A DNA stretch of 64,000 bases from Candidatus Megaera polyxenophila. GTDB lineage: Bacteria; Pseudomonadota; Alphaproteobacteria; Rickettsiales; Rickettsiaceae. The stretch is taken from positions 992,001 through 1,056,000 of the forward strand of contig AP017964.1 in assembly GCA_037101405.1 (NCBI GenBank). Direction: 5' to 3'. How positions within the stretch are numbered: position 1 is the stretch's first letter; each line of letters begins with the position of its first letter. The translations under genes and the position numbers were made by a program. Positions 1-9,392 of the stretch are shown piece by piece. Under the pieces are notes generated by a model. That model ran no database searches. It had not been told where the DNA came from and worked only from the letters and a program-made list of their open reading frames with translations.

Positions 1-1
1 A

Positions 2-598
2 ATATTTTTTAAATTAGTTGTATATACTATATCTATTGTTTTACTTGGAGTGCTTATTCCTGAGTTTCAGGATCAGTTAGTAAAATCTCTACATGGAAAA
101 GAAAGAGCAGAAATTTTATTTAATCAGTCCATAATCCAGCTTAACTCAATTGTGGAATTTGAACAAAAAATTCCTGAAATTAACTTGCAATATAAAGAGT
201 TACTTGCTAATTCCAATAATAAAATTTGTGATACTAGAGAAGGCTTGTTAAGTAATTTAAGCTTGATTTCTCAAAAACGTAATTTATACGAACCAATCAA
301 AGCGAAAGTGGTTCGGGTATTTGACAACCCATCCATTCAAAATAAGAATAGCGAAATTATCCTTTATCAATATGAAGTAACCATAAATTTTGCAGTGGAT
401 TCATATGAAGAAGTTCTCAATGTAAGCGACGACATCTATAAAACTTTACCAGTAGGAGCTGTTATAATATGTATGCAAATAAGAAAACTTCAAGCGTTGA
501 CGCCGGAGATTATACAAAAACTTTCAACCAAGGATTTTCCAGGCCTTACAGAGGTTTCTATAAAAGTTCTACTTAGAGAGATTGTATATGAAGAATAA
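2..598 (+). CDS. Hypothetical membrane-anchored protein, 5-prime end cut by window edge
   Basis: I do not recognise the family. The frame is open from base 2, so the gene begins outside the window; the first start-like codon inside is GTG at 50. The codons before 50 encode a strongly hydrophobic stretch that looks like a transmembrane helix. After it come about 180 soluble residues with an N-terminal part rich in Glu, Gln and Asn (coiled-coil-like) and a C-terminal part with beta-strand-like alternation. The protein is therefore probably a single-pass anchored protein, which is inference from hydropathy. It overlaps the next gene by 11 bases, suggesting an operon. Confidence 0.6.
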   Translation: MFFKLVVYTISIVLLGVLIPEFQDQLVKSLHGKERAEILFNQSIIQLNSIVEFEQKIPEINLQYKELLANSNNKICDTREGLLSNLSLISQKRNLYEPIKAKVVRVFDNPSIQNKNSEIILYQYEVTINFAVDSYEEVLNVSDDIYKTLPVGAVIICMQIRKLQALTPEIIQKLSTKDFPGLTEVSIKVLLREIVYEE

Positions 599-1568
599 TA
601 TAGATATTTTAAAAAATATTGATAATTCTGCTTTCCTAAGCAAAATAAAAAGCCATTTAGGTAATAATTTAAATAATTATTTAATTACTTCCCTCTCCAA
701 TATGCTTGCTATTGATTATGTAAATAGATTGAAGAAAGAACCTAAAATAGAGGAATATGTCCAGAAATGTGTGGAGAGGCTAAAAAAGCATTTAAAGCAT
801 ATGGTAGTTACTGACGAAAGTTTTGCAGGGGTAATGACTTTATTTGCAATTGCTATTACTGATAAAAAAGAAATAGGTGATGGGCTAGTTAACACCCAAG
901 AAAAAAACCAAGATATTTTAATAGACGGTTTAGTAGCTGATCAATTCAGTGATTTATCACCGACAGAGCAAAAAAATGTAAAAGAAGTGTTGAGAGCTTT
1001 ATTAAATGGACGTGATGGAAAAGAAATAATGAATTTTATCCATTCAGACCCCAAATTATTCTATTCAGTAGTGTTTAGTGCTTACAAAGAAAAAACTAAA
1101 CAGAAAGAAATCATGGAAGTTGTGACAATTAACCTAAATAAAATAATTGCTGATACCAAATTTATTAATAGAAAAAGAAATAATATAAAAACTCTAACGG
1201 CAAAAATTACGATGGCAGCAGGACTAGTTGCTATTGCCTCAACTGGAGTCTTTATAGGAGGGCTAATGCTTCCGGCACTTATTGTTCCAGCTTTTGCTCT
1301 TTCTGCTAAGTTTGCTCCAGTTGTAGGCGAGAAAGTAGGAGAAATTATTGCACAAAATAATAACATGGTGCAAAAAAAGCAAACTCACTTAAAAGAGTTT
1401 ATGGCGTCAATTGTACAACCTGAATTAGGCCAAAAACTTTCGCATTCTAAAGCCCATAAAAAAGATCTAATATTAAAACCAGAATTAGAGATCAAATCTC
1501 AGGTCGTTGATATATTAAATCAAACGCGTACCAAAGATATTAATAAAAAGAATTCTAGGCAAAGGTAA
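588..1568 (+). CDS. Hypothetical protein with hydrophobic C-terminal third
   Basis: I do not recognise the family. I chose ATG 588 over TTG 582 because a purine-rich GAGAG stretch lies just upstream and ATG is the better codon. The protein is about 326 residues, mostly helical and Lys/Glu-rich. A long hydrophobic patch near residues 205-245 is rich in Ala, Gly and Ile and could be a membrane hairpin. The tail is again charged and Lys-rich. The start lies inside the end of the preceding gene, so the two are probably co-translated and may act together. There are no catalytic motifs that I can name. Confidence 0.6.
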   Translation: MKNNIDILKNIDNSAFLSKIKSHLGNNLNNYLITSLSNMLAIDYVNRLKKEPKIEEYVQKCVERLKKHLKHMVVTDESFAGVMTLFAIAITDKKEIGDGLVNTQEKNQDILIDGLVADQFSDLSPTEQKNVKEVLRALLNGRDGKEIMNFIHSDPKLFYSVVFSAYKEKTKQKEIMEVVTINLNKIIADTKFINRKRNNIKTLTAKITMAAGLVAIASTGVFIGGLMLPALIVPAFALSAKFAPVVGEKVGEIIAQNNNMVQKKQTHLKEFMASIVQPELGQKLSHSKAHKKDLILKPELEIKSQVVDILNQTRTKDINKKNSRQR

Positions 1569-1778
1569 AGTAAGGTAAACTCATTTAGAAAAAATTGTTA
1601 TATAAGCCCTCGATAACTTATTTAACAATATCGTCAAACTTCCAATTATTAGTAGATGTCATTAAATTTCTTAATAGTAGATTTTGGTTAGGGTTTTTAA
1701 TTTATCTCATATTTTTATGAAGCCTTAAAGCGCTATTTACTTATTTCCGGGAAAGTGGACTGAAACGTTATCCATCTT

Positions 1779-2270
1779 CTACATAATCAATTCTTTAAAT
1801 TCTGCTATTATTTTTGAATATAATTTATACTTAAATGGGATAATATTTTCTAATAATTCATGTACTTCTACCCACTGCCAGCTGTCAAATTCTGGGTGCT
1901 TAGTTTTAACATTTATATCAGAATCTTGGCCGGTAAATCTTATTAAAAACCATTTCTGCCTTTGTCCGCAATATTTTCCTTCCCAAAGTTTATGAACGAG
2001 AAACGGAGGTAAACGATAACTATACCATTTTTTACTTTCGGCAATTATTTTACCTTGGTTACTTCCTATCTCTTCTGCCATTTCTCTTAGGGCTGCTGCA
2101 CTTGGAGTTTCACCCAAATTGATTCCTCCTTGCGGCATTTGCCAGCCGTTGGTTTTAGAATCAATTCTTTTTCCTACAAAAATTCGATTACTTTTATTAA
2201 TGATCATCATACCAACGCCTTGTCTAAAAGGGAGTTCCTGACCGGGTATCTCTACTTTTTTTTCTGCCAT
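1779..2270 (-). CDS. rppH: RNA pyrophosphohydrolase (Nudix)
   Basis: This Nudix hydrolase removes pyrophosphate from 5-prime triphosphate RNA and so starts mRNA decay in the cytoplasm. The Nudix box is visible at about residues 48-69: GGINLGE, seven residues, then REMAEEIG, matching G-x5-E-x7-R-E-x-x-E-E-x-G. The length (163 aa) and the N-terminal FRQGVGMMI strand fit the RppH/NudH group rather than a nucleotide-sugar Nudix enzyme. The conserved WQMPQGG precedes the box, and a WQWVE segment typical of RppH lies near residue 130. The gene is alone on the minus strand, downstream of ctpA with a gap of about 108 bases. Confidence 0.92.
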   Translation of the reverse strand: MAEKKVEIPGQELPFRQGVGMMIINKSNRIFVGKRIDSKTNGWQMPQGGINLGETPSAAALREMAEEIGSNQGKIIAESKKWYSYRLPPFLVHKLWEGKYCGQRQKWFLIRFTGQDSDINVKTKHPEFDSWQWVEVHELLENIIPFKYKLYSKIIAEFKELIM

Positions 2271-2378
2271 GTTTATTTCTGCTCCTTTGAAAGGATAAAA
2301 GCCAAAACAACTATATAAGCTTCGATATTAAAAAATATAAAATACCCTTTTATAAGAATTCTGGCTCTTTCCACTACG

Positions 2379-3740
2379 CTATTTACTTTTCTTTTCTCTA
2401 ATTATTAATCCACGAATTAAGTCGTAAGCCCGAGCGTACTGATAATCTTTCTTATATTTTTCAGACATTTTATGGTCCTCAATTTTTTCTGGTGTACCAG
2501 CAGGTTTAGAATCGGGTTTATCTTCGTTATTATATTTCTTTAGATAACTCTTTATGGAAGATTCATTAAACGCACTGCCTTTCTTTTCTTTTTCTGCATA
2601 CTCAACTTTTGCATTCTCAATGAAAATATCCGGTTCTATGCCTTTACCATTTATAGATCTACCATTTGGCGTGAAATATTTAGCAGTAGTAAACTTTACT
2701 GCTGCTCTTTTGTTAATTTGCGTAAAGGTCTGAACCAACCCCTTACCGAAAGAAGTAGTGCCAATAATAATGGCCCTATTATGATCTTGTAAAGCCCCTG
2801 CTACAATTTCAGAAGCAGAAGCAGAACCAGAATTAATCAGCACTACCATAGGAATCTGGGGAGCTTTTTCAACGAATCTGCCTGCAGAAATAACCACATT
2901 TTCTTCGTCTTTTTTTCCTTTAGTTGATACTATTATTCCATGGTCTAAGAAATATTCACAAACGGCTACCGCTTGATCGAGCAGTCCTCCTGGATTATTC
3001 CTTACATCTAAAATTAAACCTTTTAGATCTTTCTTTTCAAGTTGGGCTTTTTTAGATAAATCTTTTATTGCTTTTTTAAGTTCGCTGATAGTTTGATTGT
3101 TAAAAGTAACAATTCTTATATAGCCAATTCCACCATAATCATCTAATTCCAAATCAGATTTTATTGGTTTTATCTTAACAATTTCTCTTATTAAGTCAAT
3201 TTCAGTAGTTTGGTTGCCATCTTCTTTTACTACAAGTAAATTAAGCTTAGTTCCAGGTTCACCGCGCATCTCACGAACGGCTTTATTATAGCCAAGAGTA
3301 GAAACTAATTGACCGTTAACGCCTACAATATAATCGCCTGCCCTAATTCCTGCTTTATAGGCAGGTAAATCGTCAATAGGTGAAATGACTTTTATAGCAC
3401 CTTGATCAGGGATTATTTCTACGCCAATACCTCCGAATTCGCCGTCTGTTTGATCAAGGAAAAACTCAAGATCATCATCAACAAAATACCCGGAATATGG
3501 ATCAAGAGAAAGCAACATACCGTTAATTGCCTCGTCAGTCATTTTCTGATAATCTACCTCTCCCATATAATCCTTACCAACACGTTGCAGAACTTCCTGG
3601 AACTGTTTGCAATAGTATGGCAGGGGTTGATTATTAATTTCTTTTTTTTTCTCTTCTTCAGCAAACGTTACCGAAGAAAACAATAGAACTATAAAGGCCG
3701 TTAGTAAGGTTAAAGAGGAAAAAAACGAGTTTAATGACAT
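2379..3740 (-). CDS. ctpA: Carboxyl-terminal processing protease (S41, CtpA type)
   Basis: Periplasmic serine protease of family S41. I place the start at ATG 3740 because it gives a clean signal peptide (hydrophobic core ending in SSVTFA) and a mature protein of normal family length (about 453 aa). Next comes a PDZ domain (GGIGVEI to the GDYIVGVNG strand), then the protease core. The catalytic Ser lies in SGSASASEIVAGAL and the Lys about 25 residues on in TSFGKGLVQT. The frame stays open upstream to ATG 3935, which would add 65 residues of uncharacteristic sequence overlapping the end of parE. I treat that part as non-coding. It lies downstream of parE and may share its transcript. Confidence 0.9.
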   Translation of the reverse strand: MSLNSFFSSLTLLTAFIVLLFSSVTFAEEEKKKEINNQPLPYYCKQFQEVLQRVGKDYMGEVDYQKMTDEAINGMLLSLDPYSGYFVDDDLEFFLDQTDGEFGGIGVEIIPDQGAIKVISPIDDLPAYKAGIRAGDYIVGVNGQLVSTLGYNKAVREMRGEPGTKLNLLVVKEDGNQTTEIDLIREIVKIKPIKSDLELDDYGGIGYIRIVTFNNQTISELKKAIKDLSKKAQLEKKDLKGLILDVRNNPGGLLDQAVAVCEYFLDHGIIVSTKGKKDEENVVISAGRFVEKAPQIPMVVLINSGSASASEIVAGALQDHNRAIIIGTTSFGKGLVQTFTQINKRAAVKFTTAKYFTPNGRSINGKGIEPDIFIENAKVEYAEKEKKGSAFNESSIKSYLKKYNNEDKPDSKPAGTPEKIEDHKMSEKYKKDYQYARAYDLIRGLIIREKKSK

Positions 3741-3927
3741 TTTAAGGTAAGGTGTTACAAAAGTTTGCACCTTCTTTTTTCTCAATTTACAAGATTCTTC
3801 CCTAACTATTGCTATAACGTTGCTTATCGGAACAATAATTAATCGTGTATTTATACTAGCTGGTTGCCAAGTAGGCGTTTCATAGTGACAACTTTTTGGT
3901 TTGTAATTTTTTTGCTTTTTAATAAAA

Positions 3928-5907
3928 TCAAACATATATTTCGAGGTTTCCTTCCTTGTTTAATAACGCTTTTTCCTGAATAAACTTAAATCTTTTTTCA
4001 GGATTTTTCCCCATCAGATTATCTACTATTACATTTGTATTGTCAAAGTCATCTATGCTTACTTGGTATAAGAGCCTTAATTTAGAATCCATAGTTGTCT
4101 CTTTGAGTTGTTTTGGAGTCATTTCGCCTAGGCCCTTAAATCTTCCAACTTCGATTTTTGCCTTACTTTCGGAAGATAATTTTTCTGTGATTAATAGCTT
4201 TTGCTCATCATTAGCAGCGTAATAGGTCTTATTATTCTGCGTTATCCGGTATAAAGGCGGTTTCGCTAAATACAAGTGGCCATTAACTATCAGCTTACGC
4301 ATTCTGATAAAAAAGAAAGTCATTAACAGGGAAGCTATATGTGCGCCATCTACATCCGCATCTGTCATGATTATTATTTTTTCGTAACGTAAGTCCTCCT
4401 CTCTGTAATGGTTCATTGAACCGCAGGCAAGGGCTGTTTCAAGGTCTTGGAGTTCCTGATTGGCTAGAATTTTTTGCAAAGGAGAATTTGCAACGTTTAA
4501 AATTTTACCTCGCAGCGGCAATATTGCCTGAGTTTCCCTGTCTCTTGCTTGCTTTGCTGATCCCCCTGCAGAATCCCCTTCAACTAAAAAAAGTTCTGTT
4601 CCTTGCGCATTACTCCGTGTGCAATCCGCAAGCTTACCTGGCAATCGTAATTTCTGAGTAGCGTTTTTTCTATTAACCACCTTCTCGTTTTTCCGGTTTA
4701 ACCTATATTCAGCGTTACTTATAATGTGAGATATTAATATATCAGCTACTTTTTTATTACTGCTAAGCCAATGATCAAAATGATCCTTAACCATATTTTC
4801 AACGTGCTTTGCAATACCATTTGACACTAGCTTTTCCTTGGTTTGCCCTTGAAATACAGGATTTGTAATAAAAACTGAGATAACAATACACGCCGACTCT
4901 AAAATGTCTTCAGGCGTTATTAAAGACACTTTTTTAAGCCCTGTCATTTCCCCATAAACCTTTATACTTCGGCCCAGCGCTGCTCTATTACCTTGTTCAT
5001 GTGTTCCGCCTTGAGGAGTGGGAATAGTATTACAGTAAGATTGAACAAAACTTTCTTCTTCGTGCCAGCAAATTGCCCATTCTATTTTGATGTTTTCTGC
5101 TGTTATCTCAGCATTACCAGAAAATATTTCCCCTCCGACAATTTTATCCTTATCAAGCTTTGAGTCTAGATAATCTCTAAGACCATTTGGAAAATGAATA
5201 ACTGATTTTTCTGGAACTTCCTGATTATGAATTAGTTCTGGGGCACAAACCCAATGAATTTCAAAGCCTTTATATAAATAGGCTTTGGATTTTGCTAAAT
5301 CATAAACTTTTTTTGGTTTGAGGGTTATCCCCCCAAAAATTTCTAGATCAGGGATGAAGGTAATTTTAGTTCCTCTTGATTTTCTAGAGGCTTCTTTTTT
5401 CTCTAATTTTGTTAAAGCATGGCCTTTAGAATAATCCTGGCTATAAACAAAACCATCCCGGTAAACTTCTACATTTAATTTTTCTGATAAAGCATTTACT
5501 ACTGATATTCCAACACCATGTAGCCCCCCTGAGGTCTGGTAAGACTTATCCGAGAACTTTCCACCCGAGTGTAATGTGGTCAAAATCACTTCTAGAGCCG
5601 ATTTATTAGGAAATTTGGGATGATTATCAACTGGGATGCCTCTTCCGTTATCCGCTATTGATACACTGCCATCAGCAAACATTTCAATAGTAATACGATT
5701 GGCATAACCAGCAACAGCTTCATCCATAGAATTGTCAATTACTTCTGAAACTAGGTGGTGCAACGAAGTTTCGTCAGTCCCACCAATATACATCCCAGGT
5801 CGCATGCGCACCGGTTCTAACCCTTCTAAGACTTTTATATCACTTGCAGTATAGGATTCGTCCTTAAAGCTTTTCTTAGTAGTAGCAAAATTAAACAAAT
5901 CAGACAC
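3928..5907 (-). CDS. parE: DNA topoisomerase IV subunit B
   Basis: ATPase subunit of topoisomerase IV, which decatenates daughter chromosomes with ParC. GHKL ATPase motifs are visible: EVIDNSMDEA, ADNGRGIP and TSGGLHGVGISVVNALS. The transducer Lys lies in FQGQTKEKL. The TOPRIM domain shows VEGDSAGGSAKQARDR and MTDADVDGAH. I call ParE rather than GyrB because of the length (659 aa; GyrB is near 800), the absence of the long GyrB insertion, the YQTSGG form of the ATP lid and the PEKRFKFIQE ending. Its minus-strand start faces the long region upstream of nrdA. Confidence 0.93.
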   Translation of the reverse strand: MSDLFNFATTKKSFKDESYTASDIKVLEGLEPVRMRPGMYIGGTDETSLHHLVSEVIDNSMDEAVAGYANRITIEMFADGSVSIADNGRGIPVDNHPKFPNKSALEVILTTLHSGGKFSDKSYQTSGGLHGVGISVVNALSEKLNVEVYRDGFVYSQDYSKGHALTKLEKKEASRKSRGTKITFIPDLEIFGGITLKPKKVYDLAKSKAYLYKGFEIHWVCAPELIHNQEVPEKSVIHFPNGLRDYLDSKLDKDKIVGGEIFSGNAEITAENIKIEWAICWHEEESFVQSYCNTIPTPQGGTHEQGNRAALGRSIKVYGEMTGLKKVSLITPEDILESACIVISVFITNPVFQGQTKEKLVSNGIAKHVENMVKDHFDHWLSSNKKVADILISHIISNAEYRLNRKNEKVVNRKNATQKLRLPGKLADCTRSNAQGTELFLVEGDSAGGSAKQARDRETQAILPLRGKILNVANSPLQKILANQELQDLETALACGSMNHYREEDLRYEKIIIMTDADVDGAHIASLLMTFFFIRMRKLIVNGHLYLAKPPLYRITQNNKTYYAANDEQKLLITEKLSSESKAKIEVGRFKGLGEMTPKQLKETTMDSKLRLLYQVSIDDFDNTNVIVDNLMGKNPEKRFKFIQEKALLNKEGNLEIYV

Positions 5908-6085
5908 TCAATATACCAATCTTAAATAGTAAAAAATAATTGGAATAAATTTATATAATTTTCTAATAAAAAGCAACAATAACCATCAAGCAGCAAACAA
6001 CCATAAGGAATTGGTTTTGGCTTAAGTAATATAAAAATTTAGTAAATAAATTATCAATGATAATAACGGTTTTATTAACCATTTT

Positions 6086-6094
6086 TTATCCACA
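6086..6094 (+). promoter_or_regulatory. Perfect DnaA box upstream of nrdAB
   Basis: The nonamer TTATCCACA matches the strict DnaA consensus. It lies about 280 bases before the nrdA start in an AT-rich intergenic region. In E. coli, DnaA binds upstream of nrdAB and adjusts its expression; a similar role here is inference. I saw only one perfect box, so an origin call is not supported. Confidence 0.5.
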
Positions 6095-6250
6095 TACACA
6101 ATATTTATTAATAATAAAATATTCTTATTACGGTTTAACTATCTTATGAAACCAATAAACTGGATTTATTTACTCATATACAGCAATACAATTAACAACT
6201 ACATATAGTATGTCAAGTAAAAAAACATACAATATTCGCAAAAATAACTA

Positions 6251-6280
6251 TTGAAGAAAAATGAGTTTATGCGTTATGAT
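6251..6280 (+). promoter_or_regulatory. Candidate sigma-70 promoter of nrdAB
   Basis: TTGAAG and TATGAT are separated by 18 bases, both five of six against consensus or close to it. This gives a leader of about 90 bases before the nrdA ATG. It is the best -35/-10 pair in the intergenic region. Confidence 0.5.
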
Positions 6281-6375
6281 CAAGGCAAGTTGATCTAAAA
6301 TTCTAAACAGTTTTAGTTTTAAAATTTTTGATTGTAAGATTTGTATCATTCATCTTAAAAAGGAAAAAAGAAATA

Positions 6376-8217
6376 ATGTCTAAGGCTAAAGGAAATAAAT
6401 ATAAGGTAAAAATCGATAGAAGTCGTGATAGTTTACTTAGTGATTTTGGTAAAGCGGTGTTAAAGGATCGTTACCTAATAAAAGGCGAAGATTATCAAGA
6501 TCTATTTGCAAGAGTTGCAAGCTATTATGCAGATAATGAATCTCATGCCAATAAAATCTACGATTATATAAGCAAGCTGCATTTTATGCCAGCTACCCCT
6601 ATACTTAGTAATGGCGGAACAGATAGAGGATTGCCGATTTCTTGTTTCTTGAATGAAACTGACGATAGCTTAGAAGGGATTGTGGGGCTCTGGACTGAGA
6701 ATGTTTGGTTAGCGTCTAAGGGGGGCGGAATCGGCAGTTATTGGGGGAATGTTCGTTCTATTAATGAAGCAGTACATGGAAATGGCAAAACCTCTGGTAT
6801 TGTTCCATTCTTAAAAGTTCAGGATTCTATGACTCTGGCAATTTCCCAAGGTTCCCTGCGGCGAGGTAGTGCAGCAGTTTATTTGCCTATTGATCACCCG
6901 GAAATTGAAGAATTTATTGATTTGCGTCGTCCTACCGGAGGTGATATAAACCGTAAGGCTCTAAATCTCCATCATGGAGTTGTAATTCCCGATAGCTTTA
7001 TGGAAGCAGTTGAAAATAATACTACTTGGGATCTAAAAAGCCCTCGTGATGGAAGTGTAATAAATACAGTTAGAGCACGAGATTTATGGATAAAATTACT
7101 CACTACCAGAATTGAAACCGGAGAGCCTTATATACTCTATATTGATGCAGTAAATAAATATATTCCGGACCATCATAAAAAGTTAGGTTTAAAAGTAAAA
7201 ACTTCTAACCTTTGCTCTGAAATTACTCTTCCAACAGGTATTGACCATCTCGGTAATAATAGAACCGCAGTGTGCTGCTTATCGTCTCTTAATCTTGAAT
7301 ATTATGAAGATTGGAAAGATAACAAAGAGTTTATTCCAAATATTATGAGATTTCTTGATAATGTCCTTGAGGATTTCATCACAAAAGCTCCAGATAGTAT
7401 GAGCAGAGCTAAATATTCAGCAATGCGTGAACGTAGTGTCGGTCTCGGGGTAATGGGATTCCATTCATTCCTCCAAGCACAGAATGTGCCTATGGAGTCA
7501 GTAATGGCTAAGGTTTGGAATAATAAAATATTTGAACATATAAACAAGGAAGTAAATGCTGCATCTGTGCTTCTGGCAGAAGAAAGAGGTGCATGCCCAG
7601 ATGCAGCTGAAGTGAGTGTTAAAGAGCGTTTCAGTAATAAAACATCTATAGCCCCAACTGCTTCTATTTCTATTATTTGCGGTAACTCTTCTCCTGGAAT
7701 AGAACCTTTTGCTGCTAACAGTTTTACCCAAAAAACTTTAACCGGGTCTTTTAATGTCAAGAATAAGAATTTAGTAAGGTTACTAGATAAAAAAGGCTTT
7801 AATACCGATCAGGTCTGGTCTTCTATTTCAACCCATGAAGGTTCGGTACAACATTTAACATTTTTATCCGACCATGAAAAAGACGTTTTTAAAACAGCCT
7901 ATGAAATTGATCAGAATTGGATTATTGAGCTGGCAGCCGATAGAACGCCTCATATATCTCAAGCTCAATCTTTAAATATTTTTATGCCAGGAGACGTTAG
8001 CAAAAAATATTTACATGAAATTCACTTCAAAGCCTGGAAAAAGGGAATCAAGAGCCTCTACTATTCTCGTTCTACTTCTATCCAAAGAGCAGATAAAGTA
8101 TCTCATGCAGTTTCAACTGATAAAGGGATGGCGGATTTAGAGAGAAAAAATAATATTAATTTAGAACTAAAAGCATCTTCAAAAACTGAATATGATGAAT
8201 GTTTATCATGTCAGTAA
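6376..8217 (+). CDS. nrdA: Ribonucleoside-diphosphate reductase alpha subunit
   Basis: Catalytic subunit of aerobic class I ribonucleotide reductase, making dNDPs with NrdB. ATG 6376 is chosen because AAGGA lies about 12 bases upstream; the open frame back to 6328 lacks such support. Key residues are visible: the first active-site Cys in LPISCFLNE, the NLCSEI motif with catalytic Cys and Glu, a second redox Cys in RTAVCCLSSL, and a C-terminal swinging-arm pair CLSCQ. At about 613 aa it has no evident N-terminal ATP-cone, so overall activity control by dATP is probably absent (inference). It sits 43 bases before nrdB. Confidence 0.95.
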   Translation: MSKAKGNKYKVKIDRSRDSLLSDFGKAVLKDRYLIKGEDYQDLFARVASYYADNESHANKIYDYISKLHFMPATPILSNGGTDRGLPISCFLNETDDSLEGIVGLWTENVWLASKGGGIGSYWGNVRSINEAVHGNGKTSGIVPFLKVQDSMTLAISQGSLRRGSAAVYLPIDHPEIEEFIDLRRPTGGDINRKALNLHHGVVIPDSFMEAVENNTTWDLKSPRDGSVINTVRARDLWIKLLTTRIETGEPYILYIDAVNKYIPDHHKKLGLKVKTSNLCSEITLPTGIDHLGNNRTAVCCLSSLNLEYYEDWKDNKEFIPNIMRFLDNVLEDFITKAPDSMSRAKYSAMRERSVGLGVMGFHSFLQAQNVPMESVMAKVWNNKIFEHINKEVNAASVLLAEERGACPDAAEVSVKERFSNKTSIAPTASISIICGNSSPGIEPFAANSFTQKTLTGSFNVKNKNLVRLLDKKGFNTDQVWSSISTHEGSVQHLTFLSDHEKDVFKTAYEIDQNWIIELAADRTPHISQAQSLNIFMPGDVSKKYLHEIHFKAWKKGIKSLYYSRSTSIQRADKVSHAVSTDKGMADLERKNNINLELKASSKTEYDECLSCQ

Positions 8218-8260
8218 AATAAGAGCAGTTTATTACGAATAATATCAAGGAGAAATTAAA

Positions 8261-9235
8261 ATGTCATTATTGTCAGCAAAACCAATTTACAAACCTTTTT
8301 CATATCCTTGGGCTTATGAAGCATGGCATATTCAGCAAAAAATCCATTGGTTACCGGAAGAAGTACCACTAGCTGATGATGTAAAAGATTGGAAATATAA
8401 CTTAACGCCTGGAGAAAAACATTTACTGACTCAAATTTTCCGTTTCTTTACGCAGGCTGATATTGAGGTAAACAATTGTTACATGAAACATTATGCTAAA
8501 GTGTTTCAACCTACTGAAGTGCAGATGATGCTTTCTGCTTTTTCGAATATGGAAACAGTTCATATAGCTGCTTATTCGCATTTACTGGACACTATAGGTA
8601 TGGATGAAGCTGAATATCAAGCATTCATGAAATATAAAGAGATGAAGGATAAGTACGACTATATGCAGAAATTTGGGGTAGAAACCAAAGAAGATATAGC
8701 AACTACCCTTGCAGTGTTCGGTGCTTTTACGGAAGGTCTGCAGCTTTTTGCCTCTTTTGCTATTTTACTGAATTTTCCTCGTTTTAATAAAATGAAGGGA
8801 ATGGGCCAGATTGTCACTTGGTCGGTTCGGGATGAAACTTTGCATACTAACTCTATAATTACTTTGTTCAAAACTTTTGTGCAAGAAAACCCTGAAGTTT
8901 GGAATGAAAACTTAAGAAGTAGACTTTATGAAGCTTGTGCAACTATAGTCCATTTTGAAGACGCTTTTATTGAACTAGCTTTCGAAGTTGGCGGTATTGA
9001 AGGGTTAACAGCTAGAGAAGTACGCCAGTATATAAGATATATAGCCGACCGCAGGCTCATGCAGCTTGGTCTAAAGGAAATATATCTAGTAGATAATAAC
9101 CCACTTCCCTGGCTCGATGAAATGTTAAACGGAGTAGAACACACTAATTTTTTTGAAAATAGGGTTACCGAGTATACTAAGGCTGCAACAGTTGGTACTT
9201 GGGAAGAAGCTTTCGAAAATATGGATAAAAGCTAA
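8261..9235 (+). CDS. nrdB: Ribonucleoside-diphosphate reductase beta subunit
   Basis: Radical-generating di-iron subunit of class I ribonucleotide reductase. AAGGAG lies nine bases before the ATG. The iron ligands can be followed: METVH supplies Glu and His, EGLQLFAS and RDETLHT the second helix pair. A Tyr four residues after the first His (METVHIAAY) matches the spacing of the stable radical Tyr122 of E. coli NrdB, so this is a tyrosyl-radical enzyme rather than a class Ic protein. The length of 324 aa is normal. It forms an operon with nrdA. Confidence 0.95.
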   Translation: MSLLSAKPIYKPFSYPWAYEAWHIQQKIHWLPEEVPLADDVKDWKYNLTPGEKHLLTQIFRFFTQADIEVNNCYMKHYAKVFQPTEVQMMLSAFSNMETVHIAAYSHLLDTIGMDEAEYQAFMKYKEMKDKYDYMQKFGVETKEDIATTLAVFGAFTEGLQLFASFAILLNFPRFNKMKGMGQIVTWSVRDETLHTNSIITLFKTFVQENPEVWNENLRSRLYEACATIVHFEDAFIELAFEVGGIEGLTAREVRQYIRYIADRRLMQLGLKEIYLVDNNPLPWLDEMLNGVEHTNFFENRVTEYTKAATVGTWEEAFENMDKS

Positions 9236-9318
9236 TATAATAGAGTAAGCAGTTTTCAAAATAATATGTTTTACAGCATTTATCTGGCTTCTAATTTTTG
9301 ATTTTTGGAAGAATATAT

Positions 9319-9346
9319 TTGTTTAATAAAACTACAATGTTATACT
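9319..9346 (+). promoter_or_regulatory. Possible promoter of the GDSL autotransporter
   Basis: TTGTTT and TATACT are separated by 16 bases, about 47 bases before ATG 9393. The -35 element is weak, so the call is tentative. Confidence 0.3.
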
Positions 9347-9392
9347 ATAACCTTATTAATTGACAAAGATTATTATATTAGGGGGTATCTTA

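Larger units (their letters stand above)
5908..6375. other. AT-rich divergent intergenic region between parE and nrdA
   Basis: No gene fits here. The stretch is very AT-rich with short A/T inverted repeats around 6100-6125. It holds one perfect DnaA box (6086-6094) and a good sigma-70-like promoter (6251-6280) for nrdA. A partly palindromic ACTACATATAGTATG near 6199 is only loosely like an NrdR box. Confidence 0.6.

Noticed and set aside
1082-1366. 94-residue minus-strand ORF
   Set aside because: Antisense of the hydrophobic segment of the second gene; no ribosome site or promoter.
3741-3935. Longer ctpA start at 3935
   Set aside because: It would place 65 non-family residues before a canonical signal peptide and overlap parE; the start at 3740 gives normal length.
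6196-6215. NrdR box upstream of nrdA
   Set aside because: Only a loose palindrome; no second box at the usual spacing.
5908-6375. Replication origin in the parE-nrdA gap
   Set aside because: Only one perfect DnaA box and no cluster, no dnaA, hemE or other origin marker genes nearby.
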